64,000 nucleotides of DNA from Alishewanella aestuarii B11 (GCF_000280055.1 NZ_ALAB01000010.1:152466-216465); one strand, 5' to 3'. Numbered from the stretch's first letter, positions 16,449 to 29,733 are shown. Made by a program: numbers and translations. The notes: generated from the sequence alone by a model not told the origin.

Positions 16449-19340
16449 ATGACCCATACCGCTGTGAAAACCCTGACGCAACTTGCGAAACACGACGAAT
16501 TTATCCAGCGCCATATTGGCCCGGATGCTGCCGAAACTACTGCTATGCTGCAGGAACTTGGCGTAGACAGCATCGAGCAGCTGATTGCGCAAACCGTGCC
16601 GCAGAGCATTCGCTTGCCAAAACCTTTGGCCATTGGCGACAGCCGCACTGAAGTAGACGCCCTGGCGTATTTAAAGGCTGCTGCGTCAAAAAATAAAATG
16701 TATAAGTCTTACATTGGTATGGGTTACCACCCAACACTGACCCCGCACGTGATTTTACGTAACGTGCTGGAAAACCCGGGCTGGTACACCGCGTACACGC
16801 CATACCAGCCGGAAATTGCGCAGGGCCGGTTAGAGTCGCTGTTAAATTTCCAACAGTTATCTTTAGACTTAACTGGTATGGAACTGGCCAGCGCCTCGCT
16901 GCTGGACGAAGCAACCGCCGCTGCCGAAGCCATGGCCCTGGCCAAGCGCGTCACCAAGAGCAAGTCTAACCTGTACTTTATTGCCGACGACGTGCACCCA
17001 CAAACCATCGACGTGGTAAAAACCCGCGCCGAAATGTTTGGTTTTGATATCGTAGTGGGTAAAGCCAGCGAAGCCGCTGAGCAGGACGTATTCGGTGCCT
17101 TATTACAGTACCCTACCACTAACGGTGATATCCGTAACGACAGCGCCTTAATTGCTGCGCTACAGGCGAAAAAAGCCATTGTTGCGGTAGCAACAGACCC
17201 AATGGCGTTAATGCTGTTAAAAGCACCGGGCGAGCTGGGCGCCGATGTGGTATTAGGCTCTATGCAGCGCTTTGGTGTACCAATGGCCTTTGGTGGCCCA
17301 CACGCTGCTTTCTTCGCTACCCGTGATGCCTATAAGCGCTCTATGCCAGGCCGCATTATCGGTGTGTCGAAAGATCGCCGTGGCAATCAAGCATTGCGGA
17401 TGGCAATGCAAACCCGCGAGCAGCATATCCGCCGCGAAAAAGCTAACTCCAACATCTGTACTGCCCAGGTATTACTGGCCAATATCGCCTCCTTCTATGC
17501 CGTGTACCATGGCCCACAAGGCTTAAAAGATATCGCCGAGCGCATTCACCGCAGCGCCGATATTTTTGCTGCTGGCTTAAAAGCCAAAGGTGTTGCCTTG
17601 GTGAATAGCCACTGGTTCGATACCATCACCTTTAAGGTTGCTGATCGTGCTGCCGTTATCGCCCGCGCTTTAGCAGCCGGTGTTAACCTGCGTACGGACG
17701 TGGCCGATAGCCTGGCCGTAAGTTTTAGCGAAGCTACCCAAGCGGCCGATATTGCCGAGCTGTTTGATATCGTATTAGGTGCCGGCCATGGCGTAGACGT
17801 AAACGCCTTAGATGCACAGATTGTGGCTAATGGCTCTACCTCTATCCCTGCTGACTTAGTACGCACCTCTGCCGTATTAAGCCACCCGGTATTTAACCAG
17901 TATCACAGCGAAACTGAGATGCTGCGTTATATCAAAAAGCTGGAAAACAAAGACTTAGCACTGAACCACTCGATGATTTCGTTAGGGTCATGCACGATGA
18001 AACTGAACGCCACCGCCGAGATGATCCCGATCACCTGGCCAGAGTTCGCGTCTCTGCACCCATTCGTGCCACGCGATCAGGCCGAAGGTTACTACCAGAT
18101 GATCAACGAGCTGGGCGACTGGCTTGTCAATATCACGGGCTATGACAATATCTCGATGCAGCCAAACTCAGGCGCTCAGGGCGAGTACGCCGGTATGGTG
18201 GCGATTCGTAAGTACCACGAAAGCCGTGGCGAAGGCCATCGTAATATCTGTTTAATTCCGGTATCGGCGCACGGTACTAACCCGGCTACTGCGGCCATGA
18301 CCAACTACGAAGTTGTGCTGGTAGACTGCGATAAGTCAGGCAATATCGATATGGCCGACTTAAAAGCCAAAGCAGCCGAAGTAGGCGATCGCTTAGCGGC
18401 CATTATGGTGACTTACCCGTCTACGCACGGTGTATTTGAAGAAACCATCGCCGAACTGTGCGAAGTGATCCACTCCTACGGCGGCCAGGTGTATATGGAC
18501 GGCGCCAATATGAACGCTCAGGTGGGTTTAACCTCGCCAGGCTTTATCGGCTCAGACGTATCGCACTTAAACCTGCACAAAACCTTCTGTATCCCGCACG
18601 GCGGTGGTGGCCCGGGTATGGGCCCAATCGGCGTGAAGAGCCATTTAGCGCCGTTTTTACCTAACCATGCGGTCGTAAAAATCGACGGCACCGGCGCCAG
18701 CAATGGTGCAGTATCGGCAGCACCTTTTGGTAGCGCCGGCATTCTGCCAATCAGCTGGATGTATATCGCGATGATGGGTAGCGAAGGCTTAAAACAAGCC
18801 ACTGAATTCGCGATCCTGAACGCGAACTACGTTGCCAAGAAACTGAACCCGCACTTCCCGGTGCTGTATGTCGGTACCCATGGCCGCGTGGCGCACGAAT
18901 GTATTATCGACATTCGGCCATTAAAAGAAGCCAGCGGTATTACAGAGATGGATATCGCCAAGCGCTTAATGGACTTTGGTTACCACTCACCAACGATGAG
19001 CTTCCCGGTCGCCGGCACGCTAATGATTGAACCAACCGAATCAGAAAGCAAAGCCGAGCTGGATAAGTTTATCGAAGCGATGACGACTATCCGTGCGGAA
19101 ATTGCCAAGGTAGAAGCGGGCGAGTGGACAGTGGACAACAACCCACTGGCTTACGCACCACACACCATGGCCGATATTCTGGACCCAAGCTGGGATCGCG
19201 CCTACGAGCGCACCTACGCCGCCTTCCCAGCGCAGTTTGTGGCAGAAAACAAGTTCTGGCCAACGGTTACCCGTATCGACGACGTCTACGGCGACCGCAA
19301 CCTGATGTGTTCATGCCCAAGCCCGGAGGCTTACCGGTAA
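16449..19340 (+). CDS. gcvP: Glycine dehydrogenase (decarboxylating), P protein
   Basis: A 963-residue single-chain P protein that decarboxylates glycine with PLP and passes the aminomethyl group to GcvH. The start at ATG 16449 is chosen because AGGA is eight bases upstream and [12 protein letters not shown] matches the usual N-terminus; upstream in-frame ATGs overlap the hairpin. HIGPDAAE is near residue 24, and the PLP lysine is K711 in [19 protein letters not shown] second 15-codon copy of its 3' coding region occurs at 21180. Confidence 0.97.
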   Translation: MTHTAVKTLTQLAKHDEFIQRHIGPDAAETTAMLQELGVDSIEQLIAQTVPQSIRLPKPLAIGDSRTEVDALAYLKAAASKNKMYKSYIGMGYHPTLTPHVILRNVLENPGWYTAYTPYQPEIAQGRLESLLNFQQLSLDLTGMELASASLLDEATAAAEAMALAKRVTKSKSNLYFIADDVHPQTIDVVKTRAEMFGFDIVVGKASEAAEQDVFGALLQYPTTNGDIRNDSALIAALQAKKAIVAVATDPMALMLLKAPGELGADVVLGSMQRFGVPMAFGGPHAAFFATRDAYKRSMPGRIIGVSKDRRGNQALRMAMQTREQHIRREKANSNICTAQVLLANIASFYAVYHGPQGLKDIAERIHRSADIFAAGLKAKGVALVNSHWFDTITFKVADRAAVIARALAAGVNLRTDVADSLAVSFSEATQAADIAELFDIVLGAGHGVDVNALDAQIVANGSTSIPADLVRTSAVLSHPVFNQYHSETEMLRYIKKLENKDLALNHSMISLGSCTMKLNATAEMIPITWPEFASLHPFVPRDQAEGYYQMINELGDWLVNITGYDNISMQPNSGAQGEYAGMVAIRKYHESRGEGHRNICLIPVSAHGTNPATAAMTNYEVVLVDCDKSGNIDMADLKAKAAEVGDRLAAIMVTYPSTHGVFEETIAELCEVIHSYGGQVYMDGANMNAQVGLTSPGFIGSDVSHLNLHKTFCIPHGGGGPGMGPIGVKSHLAPFLPNHAVVKIDGTGASNGAVSAAPFGSAGILPISWMYIAMMGSEGLKQATEFAILNANYVAKKLNPHFPVLYVGTHGRVAHECIIDIRPLKEASGITEMDIAKRLMDFGYHSPTMSFPVAGTLMIEPTESESKAELDKFIEAMTTIRAEIAKVEAGEWTVDNNPLAYAPHTMADILDPSWDRAYERTYAAFPAQFVAENKFWPTVTRIDDVYGDRNLMCSCPSPEAYR

Positions 19341-19347
19341 TAAGTGT

Positions 19348-19374
19348 AAGCGCCAGGCTAGTTACTGGCGCTTT
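19348..19374 (+). terminator. Terminator hairpin after gcvP
   Basis: AAGCGCCAG-(8 nt)-CTGGCGCTT followed by TAG, eight bases after the gcvP stop. The T-run is short; a stronger terminator follows at 19446. Confidence 0.6.
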
Positions 19375-19445
19375 AGCTTAGCAGCTAGATCCTAAACTGA
19401 GCAGGGCTGCACTGTAATACTGGCAAGAAGTGTGAAAAGCCAATT

Positions 19446-19474
19446 AAAAAGCGACCAGAGCTGAGTCGCTTTTT
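19446..19474. terminator. Strong bidirectional terminator between gcvP and the DASS gene
   Basis: AAAAAGCGAC-(9 nt)-GTCGCTTTTT gives a 10-bp stem with a T5 run on both strands, and GCTTTT follows on the plus strand. It lies between two convergent genes and fits both. Confidence 0.8.
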
Positions 19475-19561
19475 GCTTTTATGAGCCGTCATGATTAAAA
19501 GCCATTTGTAGCTAATCTTTAAAGAAACCACTTACTCGGCTTAATTGAGCAAAATTTAATG

Positions 19562-21013
19562 TTAAAACAGAAATTGTAACCACGGATAGCCAACTAATAG
19601 TAACACGGCAAGGTACAACAGACCGAAAATGGTGCCAAGGCGCCAATAGTCGTGTGCCGGCAAATAACCACTACCAAAATAAATCGGGCTGGGGCCTGTG
19701 CCGTAAGGGGTCAGGATGCCCATTAAGCCTAATGACGTTACCAGTAATAAGCTGAAGATCAGTAAATTCATGCCGGGTATCGCGGCACCGATAGCCAGCG
19801 TCACTGGCAGTAATGCAGTAGTATGTGCTGTGCTGCTGGCAAATAAGTAGTGCAATAGATAAAAGGCTATCACTAAGATCAGTGTAGCAGCAACGGGTGA
19901 TAAATCGCCCAGCCATTGGCCACCTAAGACACCCAGCCAACGGATAAAGCCGACATCAGATAAGCCTCCGGCCAGAGTTACCAAGGTCGCAAACCACACC
20001 AGCGTATTCCAGGCAGCCTTATTGCCGGTAATATCTGACCAGTCCAACACTTTGGCATATAACATTAAACAAATCACCAGCAAGGCAGCTAACGCCGGCT
20101 CAATATATTTACCGGCAAAGATCCACAGTACCAGGGCTAAGCAAACAAAACTGACCAGTAACCACTCTTTTAGCTGCATCGGGCCAAGTTTAGCCAGCTC
20201 TGTTGCGGCCCAGCGCGGGACTTCTGCATTGCTTTTTATGGTTGGCGGGTAAAACCAATACGCCAGCAAAGGGGTTAGTAGCAGCAGTATCACCCCTACC
20301 GGTAAAAATGCTAATGCCCAGGTGGCCCAGCTAATACTAATATCTATTTGGCTTTTTACTAAGGCGGTGGCCAGTAAATTGGGGGCTAGTGCTGATAAAA
20401 ACATTGAGCTGGTGACACAGGTTGCGGCAATGGCGACCCACATCAAATAAGAGCCAATCAGCCGGGCGCTTGGATCATTAGGTTTGGAGCCATACAGGGC
20501 CGGCAGGTTAGAGATAATAGGGAAGATGGTGCCGCCACTTCTGGCCGTGTTAGACGGTGTAAAAGGAGCGAGCAATAAATCGGCAAAGCTGATCGCATAA
20601 CCAAGGGTGAGGGTGTTTTTACCCATTTTCTTTACCAGCAATAAGGCTAACCTTTTACCAAGCTGGGTTTTTTCGTAGCCTGCGGCAAACATAAAGGCAC
20701 TAAAAATAAGCCAAACGGTAGAGTTACCAAAACCGGCAACGGCCCAGCGAAACGCTGTGCCCGCACTATTAAAGTTAGTCGTGGCTAACTGCGTTGGGCT
20801 AAATAACACCCATGGCGCTGCAATAGCCACCAACACCACTGCCGATAAACCTACCACGGCGCCTGGCAGGGGCTCTAAGATTAACCCGGCGATTACTGCC
20901 ACAAAAATAGCAAAAAAGCGCCAGGCATGTGGATCTAAGCCGTCAGGCACCGGTAATAACAAAATTAATATTGCTAATAACAGCGGCAGTAGTGCTTTCG
21001 ACCAAGCTGGCAT
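19562..21013 (-). CDS. DASS-family (SLC13) anion transporter
   Basis: A 483-residue inner-membrane protein with about 12 hydrophobic segments and family motifs: SNTARSGGTIFPI (the SNT signature of DASS carriers), SYLMWVAIAATCVTSSMFLSA, and a C-terminal TPYGTGPSPIYFG block. It resembles 2-oxoglutarate/malate or dicarboxylate translocators of the YflS/SodiT1 type. The substrate (di- or tricarboxylate) cannot be set from sequence. It stands alone, between the gcv terminators and a decayed region. Confidence 0.88.
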   Translation of the reverse strand: MPAWSKALLPLLLAILILLLPVPDGLDPHAWRFFAIFVAVIAGLILEPLPGAVVGLSAVVLVAIAAPWVLFSPTQLATTNFNSAGTAFRWAVAGFGNSTVWLIFSAFMFAAGYEKTQLGKRLALLLVKKMGKNTLTLGYAISFADLLLAPFTPSNTARSGGTIFPIISNLPALYGSKPNDPSARLIGSYLMWVAIAATCVTSSMFLSALAPNLLATALVKSQIDISISWATWALAFLPVGVILLLLTPLLAYWFYPPTIKSNAEVPRWAATELAKLGPMQLKEWLLVSFVCLALVLWIFAGKYIEPALAALLVICLMLYAKVLDWSDITGNKAAWNTLVWFATLVTLAGGLSDVGFIRWLGVLGGQWLGDLSPVAATLILVIAFYLLHYLFASSTAHTTALLPVTLAIGAAIPGMNLLIFSLLLVTSLGLMGILTPYGTGPSPIYFGSGYLPAHDYWRLGTIFGLLYLAVLLLVGYPWLQFLF

Positions 21014-21179
21014 AAGGTTTCTCCAAAGTGTATATAAACTTAGCTTAGCAAGGAAAATGCAACTTTGAGCTGCTAAATCAACTTTGCCTGATCTATCGCA
21101 AACAATTGCGGCTGCTGAAGCGTCGCTGTCAGCGTTTTCGCAAGAGATCCTTCGACGTCAGATCCCAAACGGTCGGACG

Positions 21180-21224
21180 GAAATAGCCAAGGTCGAAGCC
21201 GGCGAGTGGACTATAGATAATAAC
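21180..21224 (+). pseudogene. gcvP 3' fragment (15 codons)
   Basis: Translates to [15 protein letters not shown], against [15 protein letters not shown] in the intact gcvP (19105-19149). DNA identity is about 80 percent, and nearly all differences are at third codon positions. That pattern points to a piece of a diverged functional gcvP, not to a local copy decaying neutrally. Flanking similarity stops abruptly on both sides. Confidence 0.7.
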
Positions 21225-21262
21225 CTAACATCGATTTGATGCTGATCGATATAGGCTTAGAT

Positions 21263-21388
21263 GTGCTCAAAAGTTTTCAATGTATAGCAACGCAGCAGCT
21301 TTTTGAAATTGACAAATCCAGCCAGTGGTCGGTAATGCCAGGAATGTTGAAATTGTCGATTATCATTAGCAGGGGGAGCGCTGTTTAA
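21263..21388 (+). pseudogene. HigB-like toxin fragment
   Basis: A 41-codon open segment from GTG 21263 to TAA 21386 whose beginning, LKSFQCIATQQLFE, resembles the conserved N-terminus of HigB/RelE-type toxins (IKSF....T..LF). The rest diverges and the usual middle and C-terminal part of about 50 residues is missing, so it is not a working toxin. A HigA-like remnant follows in the expected order. Confidence 0.5.
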
Positions 21389-21398
21389 AAATGGCATA

Positions 21399-21476
21399 GG
21401 TGCAGTACACCTCGCTGAGATATTGCACGAAGATTATCTGCAGCCACTTGAGATGAGTGCCAACGAGCAGGAGTAA
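21399..21476 (+). pseudogene. HigA-like antitoxin fragment
   Basis: Reads GAVHLAEILHEDYLQPLEMS then ANEQE and stop. The HigA/VapI family N-terminus has HPGEIL.EEYLEPLG.S.N at this place. The helix-turn-helix that should follow is absent, so this is a truncated remnant. It lies 10 bases after the HigB-like fragment, matching toxin-first HigBA order. Confidence 0.55.
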
Positions 21477-21674
21477 CGCCGTAATATCAGCACAAACAAG
21501 CTTATCGAAGAGCGCTCAACTCTTGCCCTATAAAGATTTCGTATTGGCATTACATAAGAATGTCGTGCAAAAGTGGTAAAGTCTTGATAAGGTTATAACT
21601 GATATCAGGGCATATGCATCGAAAATGCCACATCATCTAAGATGTGCAATTTACCTGAGTGATCGCTACTGAAG

Positions 21675-21779
21675 CATCAGCTCCGGAAACATTTGGCTGG
21701 CGACAAGCTGGAGCCTTTGCAGCGCGATGCCGATGTAGAGCCGGTGATTAACGTGCTGTGTTCGTACCTAAAAAATTAA
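21675..21779 (+). pseudogene. Unidentified C-terminal gene remnant
   Basis: An open stretch of 34 codons (HQLRKHLAGDKLEPLQRDAD and onward, ending in SYLKN and TAA) without a start codon or ribosome site. Its composition looks protein-like, but I do not recognise the family. It could be the tail of a mobile-element or toxin gene. Confidence 0.3.
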
Positions 21780-21801
21780 CTGATAAGTAAGATGACATAC
21801 C

Positions 21802-22164
21802 GTGATAAGTAACGATGCACTAGCCAGAACACCGCTAAGCAAAATGCTGATGGCATTATTGCTGGTTGTGCAGTTGCTATGTGTCGTTTCCAGCGCTTTT
21901 GCGGCTCAACACGCTGCTGATGATATTCATCATCAAATATTATGGTCGGATACTGCAGAAGTTGGGGCAGCAGAGCAATCAGCATTTACCGATGCCTCAG
22001 TGCATACCGGTTGCGACTATTGTAGTCATTGCCATGCTGCGCATATTGGCTTGTTTAAGTCATTACCGGCTTTGCCGGTAATGGCTAATGAACTACTGGT
22101 ATCTTACCTGAAGGATTTACCCTCTTCCTCTAAACTAAGCATTTACCGCCCACCCATCAGCTGA
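21802..22164 (+). CDS. Small CzcI-like periplasmic protein
   Basis: A 120-residue protein with a signal peptide (LLLVVQLLCVVSSAFAA) and a short mature domain with a metal-ligand cluster CDYCSHCHAAH near residue 72. The start is uncertain: GTG 21802 or ATG 21844, neither with a clear ribosome site. Small secreted proteins like this precede czcCBA operons (CzcI / DUF2946 type) and are thought to modulate efflux. Its C-terminus (IYRPPIS) resembles that of the small protein heading the second metal operon (LLWRPPRP at 52630). Confidence 0.65.
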   Translation: MISNDALARTPLSKMLMALLLVVQLLCVVSSAFAAQHAADDIHHQILWSDTAEVGAAEQSAFTDASVHTGCDYCSHCHAAHIGLFKSLPALPVMANELLVSYLKDLPSSSKLSIYRPPIS

Positions 22165-22208
22165 TTCTGTTTTTCTGGTTTTTACATTACCAATAACAGG
22201 ATTTTGCT

Positions 22209-23540
22209 ATGTTTTTAAAATTAAACACTAAGCGCTTTGCTGCGTTTGGTTTGCTGGTTGCCAGTAGCATTCTGCTGCATCAGGCAGTGGCAGCTGAACC
22301 TGCAACAGCGGATTTAACGCTGCAACAAGCAGCGAAAAAGGTGTTGCAACAACACCCACAGCTCCAGGTATTTGATTGGCGCTTAAAAGCGGCTGCCGGG
22401 CAGCAACAACTGGCCGAACTGAACCCAGGCTATGAACTGGGCTTGCAGGCCGATAATGCCTTTGGCACGGGTGATATGTCGGGTGTTAAAAGCCTCGAAG
22501 TTACGGTGTCGTTGTCTTCCGTTATTGAGCTTGGCGATAAGCGCCAGGCCCGGATGGCGGTGTCCAGTGCAAGTCAGGGATTATTGCTGGCGCAGCGCCA
22601 GGCCGCGAGCCTGGATTTACTGGGCGAGCTGACCCAGCGTTTTGTAACTGTGCTGACATTGCAGCAAAAAACGGCGCTGGCGGCACAAACCGTCAGTATG
22701 ACTGAGCAGGCTTTAACGCTGGTGACGCAGCGGGTGCAGCGTGGTGCAGCACCGGAGGCCGAGCAACTAAGGGCGAAAGTGGCTTTTAAGCAAGCACAGT
22801 TGCAGCATGGCTTACTGCAAACCGAGCTGGATAGCAGCAAGTTGGCGCTGGTCAGTTTATGGGGGGCGGAACAAGCCGATTTTAATCAGGTTAGTGGTGA
22901 TTTATTTCAGCTGGCGCAAAGCCCCTCCTTTCAAACACTTTATCAACAAGTGCTGGCAACCCCCACCGTAGAGGTCTTTGCAGCCCGGCAACGCTTGCGT
23001 GATGCTGAGCTGACACTGGCGCAAAGTCAGTCGGCGGGTGATGTACGCTGGCAGATTGGAGCCATGCGTTCACAAGAAAGCCGGGATTTTGGTTTGGTTG
23101 CCGGCGTGTCAGTGCCTTTGTTTAGTAAACAGCGTAATCAGGGTGCGATAACTGCGGCGCAGGCAGAGTCTCAGGCGGAACAGTTTGAAAAAGAAACTGC
23201 CTTGCTGGATTTACGCGCCCGCTTGTATCAGGCCTGGCAAACTCACCGTTACAGCAGTATGGCAGTAAAGGATATGCAGCGCGATATTCTGCCGCTACTG
23301 GAGCAGGCACTACAACAAACTGAAGACGCATACCGCCGTGGCCGTTATGGCTATGCAGAGTGGATTTCTGCCCGTCAGGCACTACAAGACGCTCAGCTTG
23401 AGTTGGTTAATGCTGCCAGTACCGCACTGAGCAATCAGGTACTGATTGAACAGCTTGCCGGTGTTGCGCTTGCGGCATCACCTCTGGCGATAAAGACACC
23501 CACTCAGCTTATCACTACTGAATCAGGATCTTCCAAATGA
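22209..23540 (+). CDS. czcC: TolC-like outer-membrane channel of metal efflux system
   Basis: A 443-residue outer-membrane factor with a signal peptide (ending HQAVAAEP) and two long helical repeats rich in Gln, Ala and Leu typical of TolC/CzcC proteins. AGGA lies before the ATG. It ends in a four-base overlap (ATGA) with the adaptor gene, so the channel and adaptor are translationally coupled. With CzcB and CzcA it would span the envelope to expel divalent cations. Confidence 0.88.
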   Translation: MFLKLNTKRFAAFGLLVASSILLHQAVAAEPATADLTLQQAAKKVLQQHPQLQVFDWRLKAAAGQQQLAELNPGYELGLQADNAFGTGDMSGVKSLEVTVSLSSVIELGDKRQARMAVSSASQGLLLAQRQAASLDLLGELTQRFVTVLTLQQKTALAAQTVSMTEQALTLVTQRVQRGAAPEAEQLRAKVAFKQAQLQHGLLQTELDSSKLALVSLWGAEQADFNQVSGDLFQLAQSPSFQTLYQQVLATPTVEVFAARQRLRDAELTLAQSQSAGDVRWQIGAMRSQESRDFGLVAGVSVPLFSKQRNQGAITAAQAESQAEQFEKETALLDLRARLYQAWQTHRYSSMAVKDMQRDILPLLEQALQQTEDAYRRGRYGYAEWISARQALQDAQLELVNAASTALSNQVLIEQLAGVALAASPLAIKTPTQLITTESGSSK

Positions 23541-24517
23541 AATATTCCGCGTTATTCCTTGCATTACTGATCGCTCAGGGTATGGCTGTTGCACCTGCTC
23601 AGGCCGGGCCGGGCCATAGCCATGATGAAAAACCGAAAACGGCACAAACAAACAGCGCTCATGCCCATGATGATAGCGGGCACGATCATGGCAGCGACCA
23701 TGATGATGATCACGATGAAGCCGCAACGATTGATGCCGACATGGCAAAAAGGGTAGGGATTGAAGTGGCGACTGCCGGTGCTGGTACCATTGAACGCCAT
23801 ATTCCGTTATACGGTGAGCTTGTCATCCCACCTAACCGTCAGGCACAGGTGCGAGCCCGTTTTCCCGGCATGATTACCCAGATAAAGCCTGCAGTTGGCG
23901 ACACAGTGAAAAAAGACGAGGTGCTGGCGCTGGTGGAATCCAATGACAGCCTGCGCACTTATCCGGTAACCGCGCCGATAGCGGGGGTGTTATTACAGCA
24001 ATATGCCAGTCAGGGCGAATACACAGCCGGTGAAACGTTATTTTCACTGGCAGACAGCAGCATACTGTGGGCTGAGCTGAAAGTATTCCCGGCCGCAATG
24101 GATGAGATAAAAACGGGTTTGCCGGTGCATATCGAAGCTCGCGGTGGCAGGGTTGATAGTCAGATCACCCATATTTTGCCGGCCTCCGGCCAGCCTTATG
24201 TATTGGCGCGGGTTGAACTGGATAACAGCAACGGCCGTTTTTCTGCCGGAGAGCGGGTCAGTGCGCTGGTGGATGCTGAAATCATAGCTGTTTCTCTGGT
24301 GATAGATAACACGGCCTTACAGGATCTGGGAGGTAAGCAGGTGGTGTTTGTGCGCGAAGGCAACCGCTATGAACCGCGGCCACTGCAGCTAGGCCGCACC
24401 GATGGGCGCTTTACGGAAGTGCTGTCTGGTTTGCATGCGGCTGAAGAGTATGTGGTGGTAAATAGTTATCTGATTAAGGCCGAGATCGAAAAGGCCGGCG
24501 CAGCTCACGAACACTAA
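23537..24517 (+). CDS. czcB: Periplasmic adaptor of heavy-metal RND pump
   Basis: A 326-residue membrane fusion protein. After the signal peptide (VAPAQA) is a stretch with many histidines and aspartates (GHSHDEKPK, HAHDDSGHDHG, DHDDDHDEAA; residues about 28-65) that likely binds metal, then a barrel-sandwich hybrid (ARFPGMITQIKPAVGDTVKKDEVL) and beta-barrel. The helical hairpin between the lipoyl halves is very short, as in some CzcB proteins. Second cistron of the czcCBA operon. Confidence 0.88.
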   Translation: MKYSALFLALLIAQGMAVAPAQAGPGHSHDEKPKTAQTNSAHAHDDSGHDHGSDHDDDHDEAATIDADMAKRVGIEVATAGAGTIERHIPLYGELVIPPNRQAQVRARFPGMITQIKPAVGDTVKKDEVLALVESNDSLRTYPVTAPIAGVLLQQYASQGEYTAGETLFSLADSSILWAELKVFPAAMDEIKTGLPVHIEARGGRVDSQITHILPASGQPYVLARVELDNSNGRFSAGERVSALVDAEIIAVSLVIDNTALQDLGGKQVVFVREGNRYEPRPLQLGRTDGRFTEVLSGLHAAEEYVVVNSYLIKAEIEKAGAAHEH

Positions 24518-24621
24518 AATTTGCCTGGCTGCGCTTTGGTTCTGCGGCGTTAAAAACCGGCTCAGCATGCTCATTTACCGCATGTAAACTGCGCTGCTTC
24601 GCCCGTTCTTGCCTTGCGTAA

Positions 24622-27777
<3,156 letters not shown>

Positions 27778-28096
27778 ATCGTTGTCATCCTCAATTCAAT
27801 AATGTGGCAAGCGTTACCGCGGGATGACCCTATCGGGTATCCCGCGCATGCTACAACCGTAAAAGGTAAAGTGTTCTGCCTCTGCCAGAGCGGGAGAGTT
27901 TTATCGCGTTTGTCTAGGGCGTGTTGGCGGCGCTACCGCAATAAAACCGGGTTAAAACAGTACTGATTTTGCACAGCAAACCTGAGATAAGTTATTTATC
28001 TCAGGTTTTGGCGGCTATCTTCTACACTTACAGGTAGAATACGCCTTTATTTGCGTGTCTGCCGTCTTTGTTCAGCGCCCACCTGTAGGATCTGTT
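27778..28096. other. Intergenic region after czcA
   Basis: About 320 bases without a gene. It contains one clear hairpin, CGCGGGAT-GACCCTATCGGGT-ATCCCGCG (27818-27846), whose inner ACCC/GGGT can also pair. No T-run follows, so it may be a 3'-end protector or a factor-dependent terminator for the czc operon. I see nothing else until the ribosome site of the next gene. Confidence 0.5.
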
Positions 28097-28399
28097 ATGA
28101 AAAAAACCTTTGCGTTAACTCACCCTAAGCTGCAACCGGCGCGTTTAGTTGACGCTATTAAACACGAAATTCGCAAATATCTGGCGCGCGAACGGCGTAA
28201 AGCGGTGCCAGCCGATAAAGACTATTGGACCTTTGATTGCCGCTTTGGCGCCTCAGAGGCGGAAGCGAAACCGATGTTCACCTCTGAAATCAATCAACAT
28301 ATCGACGCGGCGGCCGCGCAGCAGTGGCCGCAGTTTTATATCGAAATTCTGGCTCGTGCCTGTAATCACAAGCCGCGCCCGGATAGCGATCTTGAGTAA
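28097..28399 (+). CDS. DUF6172-family small protein
   Basis: A 100-residue basic cytosolic protein. The start ATG 28097 has AGGA seven bases upstream and gives MKKTFALTHPKLQPARLVD; a longer frame from 28055 lacks a ribosome site. Features are KYLARERRKAVPADKDYW and FDCRFG. It looks like the uncharacterised DUF6172 family. It is followed at 40 bases by the DEAD-box helicase and may be co-transcribed with it. No function is known to me. Confidence 0.65.
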   Translation: MKKTFALTHPKLQPARLVDAIKHEIRKYLARERRKAVPADKDYWTFDCRFGASEAEAKPMFTSEINQHIDAAAAQQWPQFYIEILARACNHKPRPDSDLE

Positions 28400-28440
28400 G
28401 CTTCACTTATAAGCTGCAGCCAGGCTGCAGAGGAATTCTT

Positions 28441-29733
28441 ATGCAATTTTCAGCTTTAAATTTGGCACCAGACTTACTGCGTGGCTTAACAGCCTGTGGT
28501 TTTAGTGAGCTTACGCCAGTGCAGGCGCAGGCGATAGTGCCGGCGCGGCGCGGCAAAGATTTACAGGTTACTGCGCAAACCGGAACCGGTAAAACCGCGG
28601 CCTTTGCGATTCCATTATTACAACGCTTGGTGGATACGCCGCAAGCTGTGGTTGAGCGGCGGCCCCGGGCGTTAATTTTAACGCCAACCCGGGAGCTTGC
28701 CGAGCAGATTGCCAATGCGATTAGCACCTATGCCCAATTTTTGCCACTTAGCGTCACTGCGATTTATGGCGGCGTTAAAATGGGCGGGCAGGCCAGTAAA
28801 TTACAGAACGGCGTTGATATCGTGGTCAGTACGCCGGGCCGCTTAATTGAGCATATGGCGCTGGGTAACGTGATCTTAAGTGACGTTGCTTTTGTGGTGC
28901 TGGATGAGGCTGATCGTATGCTTGATATGGGCTTTAGTACTGATGTGCTGAAGTTAGTGGAGATGACCGCAGCCAGCCGGCAAACACTGCTGTTTTCTGC
29001 GACCACGTCGCCAGCAGTGAATGAACTGTCTCACAAGATTTTGAAAAATCATCAGCAAATCCGGGTAGCGAAAACCAACAGCACTGCCGACACGGTGGAG
29101 CATGTGGTGTATCCGGTAGAAGAAAGTCGCAAAATCGAGTTATTTGAACAACTGTTAGCTGAGCACAACTGGTTTCAGGTGCTGGTTTTTACCAGTACCA
29201 AAGAGCAGGCCGATCGGTTACTCGCCGATCTGCAAAAAGCTAAAGTGAATGCTGCGGTTTGTCATGCCGATAAAAGCCAGGGCAGTCGTCGCCGCGCACT
29301 GGCCGATTTTAAATCAGCCAAACTGCAGGTACTGATTGCTACTGAAGTTGCCGCCCGGGGTCTGGATATTCAGGGGCTGGATTATGTGGTGAACTTTAAC
29401 TTGCCGTATTTACCGGAAGACTATGTCCACCGCATAGGTCGCACCGGGCGCGCTGGCGCCAAGGGGCAGGCGATCTCCTTTGTCAGCCGTGAAGAAGAGC
29501 AAAATCTGGAGCGTATTCAAAAGCTGATTGGCAGTACTATTGCGCGGGTGGTGAAACCCGGCTTTGAAGTCAGCAACCGCGGCAGCTTGTTAAAAAGCAT
29601 TTCGCGTAAAGTGCTTGGCACCCGCGCCAATAAAGCCAGCGCGACCCAGATTGATGTTGCCACCCCGAAAGCAAAAGCAAAAAAGCCAGCCGGCAGCGCA
29701 GCGGTAAAACCTGGTAAAGCCCGCCGCAGCTAA
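28441..29733 (+). CDS. rhlE: DEAD-box RNA helicase, RhlE-like
   Basis: A 430-residue ATP-dependent RNA helicase with Q motif (FSELTPVQAQAI), Walker A AQTGTGKT, PTRELAEQ, DEAD (VLDEADRMLD), SAT and HRIGRTGR. A basic, Ala/Lys-rich C-terminal tail (from about residue 395: KAKAKKPAGS, KPGKARRS) probably binds RNA. A small hairpin CTGCAG-CCAGG-CTGCAG abuts its ribosome site (AGAGGA) and could tune translation. RhlE versus related subgroups is judged by eye. Confidence 0.88.
   Translation: MQFSALNLAPDLLRGLTACGFSELTPVQAQAIVPARRGKDLQVTAQTGTGKTAAFAIPLLQRLVDTPQAVVERRPRALILTPTRELAEQIANAISTYAQFLPLSVTAIYGGVKMGGQASKLQNGVDIVVSTPGRLIEHMALGNVILSDVAFVVLDEADRMLDMGFSTDVLKLVEMTAASRQTLLFSATTSPAVNELSHKILKNHQQIRVAKTNSTADTVEHVVYPVEESRKIELFEQLLAEHNWFQVLVFTSTKEQADRLLADLQKAKVNAAVCHADKSQGSRRRALADFKSAKLQVLIATEVAARGLDIQGLDYVVNFNLPYLPEDYVHRIGRTGRAGAKGQAISFVSREEEQNLERIQKLIGSTIARVVKPGFEVSNRGSLLKSISRKVLGTRANKASATQIDVATPKAKAKKPAGSAAVKPGKARRS

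Larger units (their letters stand above)
21014..21801. other. Region of decayed gene fragments
   Basis: These 788 bases have no intact gene. I can place four short recognisable or open remnants (21180-21224, 21263-21388, 21399-21476 and 21675-21779); the rest is unassigned. The region lies between two convergently independent units (the DASS gene and the czc operon) and looks like an old insertion or recombination site. Confidence 0.7.
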
